Part shown: positions 1 through 6,050 of the stretch, piece by piece
Numbering within the stretch: the first letter of the stretch is position 1
Layout: every line of letters begins with the position of its first letter
Assembly: GCA_964353405.1 (NCBI GenBank)
Contig: CAYGWJ010000344.1
Location: 1-20,540 of the forward strand
Length of the DNA stretch: 20,540 nucleotides
Reading direction: 5' to 3'
Source: JBGLNJ01 sp964353405
GTDB lineage: Bacteria > Chloroflexota > Anaerolineae > Fen-1058
Translations under genes and position numbers: made by a program
The notes under the pieces: generated by a model
What the model saw: the letters and a program-made list of their open reading frames with translations, nothing else
Databases searched by the model: none
What the model was told of the DNA's origin: nothing

Positions 1-71
1 TGAAGCACGCGCACCAAGTCATCATAGCATTCTTGTGGGTTGAGCAGATCAGAAATTGGAAAGCGTATCAT
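1..71 (-). CDS. Probable transposase, N-terminal fragment (cut by window edge)
   Basis: Read on the minus strand, an ATG at 71 opens a frame that stays open to the window edge and encodes MIRFPISDLLNPQECYDDLV and a few more residues. A GAGG Shine-Dalgarno-like stretch lies just upstream of the ATG. The start resembles the N-terminus of zinc-ribbon (IS1595-like) transposases common in Chloroflexota, whose next segment would be a Cys-rich zinc ribbon outside this window. That match is from memory of the family and rests on only 23 residues. If right, an insertion sequence lies immediately left of the window, and its end should fall between 72 and about 150, next to the broken TPR gene. No terminal inverted repeat could be confirmed. 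It could also be an unrelated short reading frame. Confidence 0.45.
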   Translation of the reverse strand, partial: MIRFPISDLLNPQECYDDLVRVL

Positions 72-225
72 AGGTATCCTCGTCTCAAAGTGCTGATGTC
101 GCATAGGATACCACACTTCACCTAAAAACCCATATGAGCGAATAAAATATGGTGGCAACCTTCTCGACATTGCGATTGACAATCTCTCCCTCGGACGTGC
201 GAATTTGATTCTGGCGCAGGATGCA

Positions 226-297
226 CTTACCCCCCAGCCCCTGTCTCTATCAGGGAGTGAGGAGTCGGCTCCCCCTCCCCGCAGGGGAGAGGGGCCA
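226..297. repeat. GC-rich double-hairpin repeat inside the TPR remnant
   Basis: A C-rich then G-rich stretch contains CCCTG(239-243)/CAGGG(251-255) and a longer near-palindrome, GGCTCCCCCTCCCC (267-280) against GGGGAGAGGGGCC (284-296). It resembles the CCCC-tract dispersed elements common in Chloroflexota genomes. It sits in frame in the TPR remnant and codes for a Pro/Ser/Arg-rich loop (LTPQPLSLSGSEES and following) unlike any TPR helix. Confidence 0.6.
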
Positions 298-514
298 ATC
301 TCCCAATCCGCCGCCTACCTAGATCGCGCGGTGGATGGCTTGCCGCGCGGCTTGCTCGCGCGCGCGGAATTTCATCGCATCACAGGCGCGCGGAGCAAGG
401 CGCAACGGGATTTGGATGAAGCGTTCGCCATCGCCACGCGCGGCGGCATGCGGTTATTTGAGGCGGATTGCCATCTAGAATATGTGCAGTGGTATTTGGC
501 AATGGCGTCGGCTG

Positions 515-543
515 GTAGAGACGTTCCGCCGGAACGTCTCTAC
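515..543. repeat. GTAG-CTAC palindrome, copy 1 (in frame in TPR remnant)
   Basis: A perfect inverted repeat with 14-bp arms (GTAGAGACGTTCCG) and a 1-nt centre. It codes for the residues GRDVPPERLY between two TPR helices. Related copies lie at 1616-1650 and 1741-1793. Confidence 0.9.
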
Positions 544-679
544 GATGATGCACGTAAACATCTCGCCATCGCCAAAAAGATGATTGACGAGATGGGCTAT
601 CACCGGCGGGATGAAGAGGTGAAGGAATTGGAAGCGCTGCTGTGAGTCGCCGTTGGTGTGGCGCGTGGCGTGTGGGCGG

Positions 680-708
680 TAGACAGCGGTTCCGGTTCGG
701 TGTATGAT
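680..708 (+). promoter_or_regulatory. Putative sigma70-type promoter for the DUF5678 gene
   Basis: TAGACA (680-685) and TATGAT (703-708) are separated by 17 nt. Each hexamer differs by one base from the housekeeping consensus. Transcription would start near 715 and read into the DUF5678 start at 798. Confidence 0.5.
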
Positions 709-797
709 ACAGGCTAGATACGGATGGCAATCCAGTTTGTCTTTGGTAACCAGGTCGAACAAGCGACAGCAAGGATTGGAAGAAAGGGATGGTTATT

Positions 798-1157
798 ATG
801 ACCCCTTTGCAAGTATCAGACGATCTGGCGCAAGAAATTCGGAGCGAGGCCGAGTCGCGTGGGCTGGCAGTCGAAAACTTTCTCAGAGCCGTTATCCAGC
901 GCGAACGCACGCTCGCCGACCGCCGCAAAGTCGAACAAGAACAGGCCTGGTGGCTGAGCTTGCCGCTCACCGAGCGAGCCAAGTGCGACGGCAAATTCGT
1001 GGCGGTTCACAACCAAACACTGGTAGATTACGATCAGGACGAAGCGGCTTTGTATCGGCGTGTTCGTGCGCGGTACGGCAAAACGGCTGTGTTGATCATG
1101 CCGGCTGACGGGCCGCGTGACATCCGCATCCTCAGCCCGCGCCTGGTGCAGGAATGA
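798..1157 (+). CDS. DUF5678-like protein
   Basis: A 119-residue soluble protein. The N-terminal third (VSDDLAQEIRSEAESRGLAVENFLRAVI) resembles a ribbon-helix-helix/antitoxin-like helical segment. The C-terminal half (KFVAVHNQTLVDYDQDEAALYRRVRARYG, then a beta-rich tail) matches the DUF5678 pattern as recalled. ATG 798 is preferred over ATG 789 because AAAGGG ends directly at 789, giving 789 no spacing, while it is about 9 nt from 798. The stop overlaps the ATG of the downstream retropepsin-like gene (ATGA at 1154-1157), so the two are translationally coupled. In Chloroflexota and cyanobacteria, DUF5678 genes often sit beside such aspartyl proteases. Their joint role is unknown; an antitoxin-like or protease-regulating function is only a guess. 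The likely promoter is at 680-708. Confidence 0.75.
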   Translation: MTPLQVSDDLAQEIRSEAESRGLAVENFLRAVIQRERTLADRRKVEQEQAWWLSLPLTERAKCDGKFVAVHNQTLVDYDQDEAALYRRVRARYGKTAVLIMPADGPRDIRILSPRLVQE

Positions 1158-1532
1158 AGACTCCCTACAGCCTCGACTATACGCCGCCTGCGCCCATACT
1201 TTTAGTCGGCCTGGCTGCGCCTGAACAGGCTCCACAAGTTAGCCTACAGCCAGCCTTGATTGACACAGGCGCAGATGGCACATTTGTTCCAACAGCATTG
1301 CTTGAACGCCTAAGTTCCAGTTATCTATGCCACCAACGTTCGTTCGCACTTGGGTCAAGATGTGCGGCGCGTCCCTGTTCACCGGGTGGATATTCTCTTG
1401 GATTCAGTCCGCGTGCCTGGTGTAGAAGTCGTGAGTGATGACTGGGGCGACGAGATCATCCTTGGCCGCAATGCTCTCAACAAGTTACAGTTGTTTTTGG
1501 ATGGCCCACACCAGATCACACGTTTAGAGTAA
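1154..1532 (+). pseudogene. Retropepsin-like aspartyl protease, frameshifted
   Basis: The 5' part from ATG 1154 encodes a retropepsin-type fold with the catalytic motif DTGADGT (codons from about 1261) followed by FVPTALLERL. After CTA (1310-1312) the sequence continues sensibly only in the next frame: VPVIYATNVRSHLGQDV, then HRVDILLDSV, then the second conserved strand EIILGRNALNKLQLFLDG, to the stop at 1530-1532. The joined product would be about 125 residues, normal for these single-lobe bacterial proteases, which act as dimers. One extra base at about 1313, or two missing bases, explains the break. In the unshifted frame, translation ends at 1438 with an unrelated tail. This may be a true pseudogene, an assembly error or, less likely, programmed frameshifting. 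The start overlaps the upstream DUF5678 stop. Confidence 0.7.
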
Positions 1533-1746
1533 AGCGTTCTCCATCGCCACACGCGGCGGCATGCGGTTGCATGAGGCGGACTGCCATCTGGAATATGTGC
1601 GGCTGTATCTCGCGTCCGGTAGAGACGTTGCATTGCAACGTCTCTACCGGGAACATCTCGCCAAAGCGAAAGAGATGATTGAGGAGATAGGCTATCACCG
1701 GCGGGATCAAGAGATGAAGGAATTGGAAGGGCGGTTGGCGTTGTAG
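1531..1746 (+). pseudogene. 3' remnant of a TPR-repeat protein gene, copy 2
   Basis: Starting right at the stop codon of the broken protease gene, this stretch encodes AFSIATRGGMRLHEADCHLE, then YVRLYLASGRDV, LAKAKEMIEEIGYHRRDQEM and a stop at 1744-1746. It is closely related to the 3' end of copy 1 (about 410-645) at DNA and protein level. It has no start of its own and only the last TPR units remain. A 35-bp palindrome (1616-1650) interrupts it in frame at the same loop as in copy 1. The stop codon lies inside a third palindrome. The two copies probably arose by duplication or by separate loss of related genes. Confidence 0.65.
1616..1650. repeat. GTAG-CTAC palindrome, copy 2 (in frame in TPR remnant)
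   Basis: A perfect inverted repeat with 17-bp arms (CCGGTAGAGACGTTGCA) and a single T at the centre. It lies at the equivalent site to 515-543 and codes for SGRDVALQRLYR. Confidence 0.92.
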
Positions 1747-1793
1747 AGACGTTGCGCGTAGAGGCGTTCGCGAAGCGTGCAACGTCTCTACAA
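1741..1793. repeat. GTAG-CTAC palindrome, copy 3, overlapping a stop codon
   Basis: Arms TTGTAGAGACGTTGC (1741-1755) and its exact reverse complement (1779-1793) flank a 23-nt loop that contains the 8-bp palindrome TTCGCGAA. The TAG within the left arm is the stop of TPR remnant 2. The right arm ends about 7 nt before the Shine-Dalgarno of the aminotransferase gene. Confidence 0.9.
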
Positions 1794-1812
1794 TTGTAAA
1801 GGAGGACACAAC

Positions 1813-2961
1813 ATGATCGCAAAACGAGCACAAGAGATTCCACCCTTTCTCGTCATGGATGTCCTTGAAAGGGCACGCAGTATGGAAAAGGAGGGCGTTC
1901 ACGTCATCCACCTGGAGGTGGGAGAGCCTGACTTTGATACACCCCAATGTGTCAAAGAGGCTGCCTGCAAGGCCTTGAGCGACGGACACACCCACTATAC
2001 ACACAGCCTGGGCCTTTTGGAACTCCGCGAAGCCATCTGCCGGGACTATTCGAAGAGGTACAATGTGACCGTCTCGCCTGACCAGGTGGTGGTCACTTCG
2101 GGAACTTCGCCGGCCATGTTCCTGCTCTTTTCGGCGCTGCTTGAGAAAGGTGACGAGGTCATACTCTCCGACCCGCATTACGCCTGCTATCCCAGCTTTA
2201 TCCGATTTGTGCAGGGTGTTCCTGTGAACGTGCGGGTTCATGAAAAGGATGGCTTTCAATACCGGCCCGAATCCATCCGGCGAAAGATCACGAAAAAGAC
2301 CAAGGCGATCCTCATCAATTCCCCTTCCAATCCAACCGGAAATCTTTTGTCAGAAGATCGCATGAGGGCGATTGCCAAATTCTCACCCTATATCGTTTCA
2401 GACGAAATCTATCACGGTCTCGTCTATGCAGGCAAAGAACACTCTATTCTGGAATTTACGGACAGGACTTTTGTTCTGAACGGTTTCTCCAAGCTGTACG
2501 CCATGACAGGGCTTAGACTTGGTTACCTGATTGCGCCCCCGCCGTTCATCCGGCCCATTCAGAAAATTCAGCAGAACTTTTTCATTTCTGCCAATTCCAT
2601 GGTTCAGATGGCCGGCATCGCCGCGCTTGAAGGGGCCGAGGCGGACGTAGCGCGCATGAAGAGTCTATACGACGAGCGAAGACGGTATATGATCAAACGC
2701 CTCAAGGAACTCGGCTTGGGGATCACGGTTGAGCCGACCGGGGCGTTTTACGTGTTTGCGAACGCCAGGCACATATCAAAAGACTCGTACAAACTCGCCT
2801 TTGACATACTGGAAAAAGCTCATGTGGGCGTGGCGCCCGGTATTGATTTTGGTAAGAACGGCGAAGGCTACCTCAGATTCTCATATGCAAACTCGCTGGA
2901 GAACATCATCGAAGGCTTGAACCGGATCGAGCACTATCTGCATCGTCTGGGCGAGTTGTAG
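1813..2961 (+). CDS. PLP-dependent aminotransferase, class I/II (aspartate aminotransferase fold)
   Basis: A 382-residue fold-type I aminotransferase. Visible motifs in order: LEVGEPDFDTP near the N-terminus, TSGTSPAMF (cofactor phosphate region), INSPSNPTGN, SDEIYHGLVY (the Asp that binds the PLP ring nitrogen), and NGFSKLYAMTGLRLGY with Schiff-base Lys227. The C-terminal small domain includes GAFYVFAN and RFSYANS. Length and motifs match the aspartate/aromatic/branched-chain aminotransferase group, but substrate cannot be read from sequence. ATG 1813 follows a strong AAAGGAGG at about 7 nt. Codon use is less GC-rich than in the flanking genes. The gene abuts repeats on its left and a truncated DUF4160 gene on its right, which suggests it arrived by transfer. 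No promoter was evident. Confidence 0.93.
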   Translation: MIAKRAQEIPPFLVMDVLERARSMEKEGVHVIHLEVGEPDFDTPQCVKEAACKALSDGHTHYTHSLGLLELREAICRDYSKRYNVTVSPDQVVVTSGTSPAMFLLFSALLEKGDEVILSDPHYACYPSFIRFVQGVPVNVRVHEKDGFQYRPESIRRKITKKTKAILINSPSNPTGNLLSEDRMRAIAKFSPYIVSDEIYHGLVYAGKEHSILEFTDRTFVLNGFSKLYAMTGLRLGYLIAPPPFIRPIQKIQQNFFISANSMVQMAGIAALEGAEADVARMKSLYDERRRYMIKRLKELGLGITVEPTGAFYVFANARHISKDSYKLAFDILEKAHVGVAPGIDFGKNGEGYLRFSYANSLENIIEGLNRIEHYLHRLGEL

Positions 2962-3146
2962 AGAATGAGCCGCCCCACATCCATGTGGAAACGGCTGAGA
3001 ACGCGGCCAAGTTCTGGCTCTCACCCGTGACATTGGATTGGGCCGTGGGGTATAATTCGAGGGAACTCCGCCAAGTCAGAGAATTGGTAGAAGAAAACGC
3101 CGATTTGTTTTTGGAGAAATGGTATGAGCACCTTAGCCACCGTTAG
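2961..3146 (+). pseudogene. DUF4160 gene, 5'-truncated
   Basis: The frame ENEPPHIHVETAENAAKFWL, then SPVTLDWAVGYNSRELRQV, ending EKWYEHLSHR at the stop 3144-3146, matches the core and C-terminus of DUF4160 proteins (PPHIHV...AKFWL...ELR). The N-terminal strand region and start codon are missing. The homology begins exactly where the aminotransferase stop codon ends. The 3' end overlaps the start of the DUF2442 gene by 23 nt, the usual arrangement for DUF4160/DUF2442 toxin-antitoxin-like pairs. An internal restart is unlikely because no Met lies in this frame in the remaining part. It appears to have been broken when the aminotransferase segment arrived. Confidence 0.7.
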
Positions 3147-3369
3147 TCCAACTGCCGTCCTGGCTCTCAATGTCCGTTTTTCTGATGACGCACTGCATGT
3201 CAGCCTCTCGGATGGACGTGAAGTGTCCGTGCCATTGGAATGGTTTCCACGCCTCAGAGACGCCACGCAGGAACAGCGCGGTAATTGGCGATTTATTGCA
3301 CGCGGCATCGGGATTCATTGGGAAGATGTAGACGAAGACATTTCCGTCGCCAGCTTGTTGCGTGCGTGA
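3124..3369 (+). CDS. DUF2442 protein
   Basis: An 81-residue protein with the typical DUF2442 order: ALNVRFSDDALHVSLSDGREVSVPLEWFPRL, then ...NWRFIARGIGIHWEDVDEDISVASLL. The PLEWFPRL and GIHWEDVDEDIS motifs are hallmarks of the family. ATG 3124 has GGAG at 3113-3116 with 7-nt spacing. Family members are short, often pair with DUF4160, and have been proposed as antitoxin or DNA-binding-like partners; biochemical function is not established. Here the DUF4160 partner upstream is truncated, so this copy may be an orphan. A 45-codon frame follows 7 nt downstream. Confidence 0.88.
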   Translation: MSTLATVSPTAVLALNVRFSDDALHVSLSDGREVSVPLEWFPRLRDATQEQRGNWRFIARGIGIHWEDVDEDISVASLLRA

Positions 3370-3376
3370 CGCCGGC

Positions 3377-3514
3377 ATGAAAAGAGCATTGCGAATTCGT
3401 ACTGGACGCGACCCGGATACGCTGAACAAATCCGATTTCGCCGGCACACTTTCCCTTCAGAAAATTCATGCCCTCGACCGGGCATTCCGTATTGCTCTGG
3501 ACATTTCCGAGTAA
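3377..3514 (+). CDS. Small uncharacterised ORF (45 aa)
   Basis: ATG 3377 to TAA 3512-3514 encodes a basic 45-residue peptide starting MKRALRIRTGRDPDTLNKSD and ending LDRAFRIALDISE, with a predicted amphipathic C-terminal helix. It begins 7 nt after the DUF2442 stop. I do not recognise it. It may be a degraded fragment of a longer antitoxin-like protein or a non-coding spacer. No clear Shine-Dalgarno precedes it. Confidence 0.3.
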   Translation: MKRALRIRTGRDPDTLNKSDFAGTLSLQKIHALDRAFRIALDISE

Positions 3515-3520
3515 CACTGG

Positions 3521-3549
3521 TTGCCGCCTGCATTGACCTGTGGTATAGT
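3521..3549 (+). promoter_or_regulatory. Putative extended -10 promoter for the ubiD operon
   Basis: TTGCCG (3521-3526), a 17-nt spacer and TATAGT (3544-3549) preceded by TGG form an extended -10 promoter. Transcription would start near 3556, leaving a leader of about 67 nt that contains a terminator-like hairpin before the ubiD ATG at 3623. Confidence 0.55.
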
Positions 3550-3567
3550 TTGTGTGCCCGCGAAGCG

Positions 3568-3595
3568 TCCCCACACCTGATGTGTGGGGAATTTT
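3568..3595 (+). terminator. Terminator-like hairpin in the ubiD leader
   Basis: TCCCCACAC (3568-3576), a 5-nt loop and GTGTGGGGA (3582-3590) give a 9-bp perfect stem followed by TTTTT. It lies downstream of the putative ubiD promoter and upstream of its start. It could therefore be an attenuator, or simply the terminator of the upstream DUF2442 unit. Confidence 0.6.
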
Positions 3596-3622
3596 TGTGC
3601 CCAAGGCACAGCCAGGTGCGAC

Positions 3623-5152
3623 ATGGCCTTTCGAGATTTGTGCGAATTCATCAAGCTGCTGGACGAGCGCGGCGAGCTCGTCCGCGTCCGCGCGCAGGTT
3701 GACCCGGAGCTGGAAATCACCGAGATCACCGACCGCGTGTCCAAAGGGCCGGCCGAGCAGAACAAGGCGCTGCTGTTCGAAAACGTCAAGGACAGCGCGA
3801 TGCCGGTGCTCATCAACGCCTTTGGCTCGGAGCGGCGCATGGCGTGGGCGCTGGGCGTGGGCAACCTGGACGAGCTGAATCAGAAGCTGGCCGCCGTGAT
3901 TGATATGCGCCTGCCGCAAGGGTTGGGCGCCGCACTCAACCGGGCGGGCGACCTGCTCGGCGTGATTCGCTCGATTGGACTTGGACCAACACTCGTGAGC
4001 CGCGCGCCGTGCCAGGAAATCGTTCACACGGGCGACGACCTTTCGCTCTCGCCGCTGCCGATTCTCAAATGCTGGCCCAAGGACGGCGGGCGATACATCA
4101 CGCTGCCGCAGGTCATCACGCGCGACCCGGTCACTGGCACGCGCAACGTGGGGATGTATCGCTTGCAGGTTTTGGAGGCCGGCGGCAGCGGCAAGCAACC
4201 TCTGTTGGCAATGCACTGGCAGCGGCACAAGGGCGGCGCGGAACACGAGCGCGTGGCGCGCGAAAAGGCCAAACCGCAAATCCCCTGCGCCATCGCACTG
4301 GGCGGCGACCCGGCGGCGATGTGGTGCTCGTCCGCTCCGCTTCCGCCGAATATTGACGAATACCTGCTGGCGGGTTGGCTGCGCGGCAAGCCGGTCGAGT
4401 TTGTCAAATGCATCACACAGCCCATCGAAGCGCCCGCCAATGCCGAGATCGTCGTCGAAGGCTATGTTGACCCGAACGAGCAGCGCGACGAAGGCCCGTT
4501 TGGCGATCACACGGGGTTCTACACGCCGGTGGATTTGTTCCCCGTGCTGCACGTCACCGCCATCACGCATCGGCGCGAGCCGATTTACCCGACGACGATT
4601 GTGGGCAAGCCGCCGATGGAAGATGCCTGGATGGGCAAGGCGACCGAGCGATTGTTCCTGCCGCTGGTCCGCCTGTTCCTGGCCGAGGTCGTAGACTATT
4701 CCATGCCCGCCGAAGGCGTGTTCCACAACCTCGTCATCGTCAGCATCAAAAAGCGCTTCCCCGGTCACCCGCAAAAGGTGATGTACGGCATCTGGGGCCT
4801 GGGTCTTTTGATGCTGGCCAAAGCCATCGTCGTGGTGGACGAGGACGTGAACGTGCATGACCTGGGCGAGGTGGCGTGGCGTGTGCTGGGCAACGTGGAT
4901 TGGAAGCGCGACGTGACCATCGTGCAAGGCCCGGTGGACCAGCTCGACCACAGCGCGTTGCGCCCCAGCTTGGGCGGCAAGATCGGTATTGATGCCACGG
5001 CCAAAGGCCCTGAGGACGGTCACCCGCGTGGCTGGCCGGACGAGATCGAGATGTCGCCAGAGATCAAGGCACTGGTGGATGAACGTTGGAATGAGTATGG
5101 ATTTGCCCATTTATCCACGAAGGACACGAAGAGACACGAAGAATCAAACTAG
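3623..5152 (+). CDS. ubiD: UbiD-family decarboxylase (prenyl-FMN dependent)
   Basis: A 509-residue cytosolic enzyme of the UbiD family, which decarboxylates aromatic or alpha,beta-unsaturated acids using the prenylated flavin made by UbiX. In quinone synthesis it removes the carboxyl group after or before prenylation (UbiD/MqnL role). Evidence includes the N-terminal FRDLCEFIKLLDERGELVRV, the EIT(E)ITDRV segment, the PLPILKCWPKDGGRYITLPQV strand, and the hallmark DEGPFGDHTGFY with catalytic-region Glu290. ATG 3623 is chosen because family homology starts at MAFRDL; the longer frame from 3584 would include the leader hairpin. After the usual end (RWNEYGF) there is a tail of about 15 residues encoded by a CACGAAG repeat. 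ubiA follows 21 nt downstream, and ubiX and ubiE lie further down the locus. Exact substrate is unknown. Confidence 0.93.
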   Translation: MAFRDLCEFIKLLDERGELVRVRAQVDPELEITEITDRVSKGPAEQNKALLFENVKDSAMPVLINAFGSERRMAWALGVGNLDELNQKLAAVIDMRLPQGLGAALNRAGDLLGVIRSIGLGPTLVSRAPCQEIVHTGDDLSLSPLPILKCWPKDGGRYITLPQVITRDPVTGTRNVGMYRLQVLEAGGSGKQPLLAMHWQRHKGGAEHERVAREKAKPQIPCAIALGGDPAAMWCSSAPLPPNIDEYLLAGWLRGKPVEFVKCITQPIEAPANAEIVVEGYVDPNEQRDEGPFGDHTGFYTPVDLFPVLHVTAITHRREPIYPTTIVGKPPMEDAWMGKATERLFLPLVRLFLAEVVDYSMPAEGVFHNLVIVSIKKRFPGHPQKVMYGIWGLGLLMLAKAIVVVDEDVNVHDLGEVAWRVLGNVDWKRDVTIVQGPVDQLDHSALRPSLGGKIGIDATAKGPEDGHPRGWPDEIEMSPEIKALVDERWNEYGFAHLSTKDTKRHEESN

Positions 5153-5166
5153 TGTTCTTTTGTGGA
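5115..5166. repeat. CACGAAG repeat forming the ubiD 3' end
   Basis: Three CACGAAG units start at 5116, 5125 and 5135. TCCACGAAGGACAC (5115-5128) is imperfectly complementary to GTGTTCTTTTGTGGA (5153-5167 region), so the whole can form a long hairpin across the ubiD stop. The CCACGAAGGACACGAAG style is a dispersed element type often seen in Chloroflexota and Planctomycetota. Confidence 0.65.
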
Positions 5167-5173
5167 GAAGAGA

Positions 5174-6037
5174 ATGAGCCGGATACGCGTTTTCTTTGAC
5201 CTGGTCAAATTCGAGCACACGATTTTTGCGCTGCCGTTCGCGTACCTGGGAATGGCGCTGGCGGCAGGCGGCTGGCCTGGGTGGACCAAGTTCATTTGGG
5301 TCACCGTGGCGATGGCCGCCGCGCGCACGCTGGCGATGAGCGCTAACCGTTTGGTAGACCGCGAGTTGGACGCCCGCAATCCACGCACGATGAATCGCCC
5401 GCTGCCGCGCGGATTGGTTTCGTCGCAAGCGGTGGCGATTTACGCTGCCCTCTCGCTCGTCGTTCTGATGGTGGCGGCGTGGCAACTCAACCCGTTGTGC
5501 CTGCAGCTCTTGCCCGGCGCGCTGGTGTTCCTGCTGGGTTATCACTACACCAAGCGCTTTACGTGGATGTCGCACTGGATACTGGGCTTTACCGACGGAC
5601 TGGCCGCGCCCGGCGCGTGGGTGGCCATGCGCGGCTCGATCTTTACATCGGCCGACCTGCCTGCGTGGCTGCTGCTCCTGGCCGTCACATTCTGGATCGG
5701 CGGATTCGATTTGATCTATGCCTGTCAGGACGTGGACGTGGACCGGCGCGAAGAGCTGCACAGCATCCCGGCGGACTATAGCGTGGCGACTTCGCTCATG
5801 CTGGCGCGCGTCTGCCATGTGCTGACCGTCGCACTGCTGGCTGGCGTCGGCCTGATGATGAGCCTAAGCTGGCCATTCTGGGCGGGACTCGCGATCATCA
5901 CAGCCATGCTCGTCTATGAACATCGGCTCGTCTCGCCCAACGACCTTTCGCGGCTTGACCTGGCCTTTTTCAACATGAATGGTTATATCAGCATCACCGT
6001 GCTGGCAGCGACGGTTGCCGCGCTGTGGGTGAGATAA
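5174..6037 (+). CDS. ubiA: UbiA-family prenyltransferase (4-hydroxybenzoate polyprenyltransferase/MqnP-like)
   Basis: A 287-residue integral membrane enzyme with about eight or nine predicted membrane helices. It transfers a polyprenyl chain to an aromatic ring in quinone synthesis. The first Mg-diphosphate motif is NRLVDRELDARNPRT (N58, D62, D66) and the second is QDVDVDRREELHSIP (D186, D190); both are intact. The NRxxDRxxDxxNPRT form and the neighbouring UbiD/UbiX fit the UbiA/MqnP group, so the product is either a 4-hydroxybenzoate or a naphthoate prenyltransferase; sequence alone does not decide. ATG 5174 is preferred over the GTG at 5162 because GGAG lies about 7 nt before it. It follows ubiD by 21 nt and precedes the SEC-C gene by 13 nt, consistent with one operon. 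Confidence 0.93.
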   Translation: MSRIRVFFDLVKFEHTIFALPFAYLGMALAAGGWPGWTKFIWVTVAMAAARTLAMSANRLVDRELDARNPRTMNRPLPRGLVSSQAVAIYAALSLVVLMVAAWQLNPLCLQLLPGALVFLLGYHYTKRFTWMSHWILGFTDGLAAPGAWVAMRGSIFTSADLPAWLLLLAVTFWIGGFDLIYACQDVDVDRREELHSIPADYSVATSLMLARVCHVLTVALLAGVGLMMSLSWPFWAGLAIITAMLVYEHRLVSPNDLSRLDLAFFNMNGYISITVLAATVAALWVR

Positions 6038-6050
6038 CAGGGAGTCTTGA

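Larger units (their letters stand above)
154..645 (+). pseudogene. 3' remnant of a TPR-repeat (STAND-type) protein gene, copy 1
   Basis: The frame has no convincing start. Homology-like sequence begins around 155 (LLDIAIDNLSLGRA) and runs to the stop at 645. The residues AYLDRAVDGL, LARAEFHR, RDLDEAFAIATRGGMRLFEA and MIDEMGYHRRDEEVKELEAL form the helix-turn-helix pairs seen at the C-terminal TPR tail of large NTPase-TPR regulatory/conflict proteins in Chloroflexota and cyanobacteria. The effector and NTPase parts are absent, so this is a 3' leftover, perhaps after insertion of the mobile element to its left. Two repeats interrupt the TPR sequence without breaking the frame: a GC-rich element at about 226-297 and a 29-bp palindrome at 515-543, both in predicted inter-helix loops. 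Copy 2 lies at 1531-1746. It could be a translated short TPR protein from TTG 205, but the lack of a start signal argues against that. Confidence 0.6.

Noticed and set aside
1310..1350. Programmed ribosomal frameshifting in the retropepsin-like gene
   Set aside because: No slippery heptamer, Shine-Dalgarno-like stimulator or downstream pseudoknot was evident at the shift, so a mutation or assembly error is the simpler reading.
3293..5110. A 605-codon open frame on the minus strand
   Set aside because: It lies antisense to the well-supported ubiD gene. Its translation is His/Arg/Gln-rich with no recognisable motif, as expected from the complement of GC-rich coding DNA.
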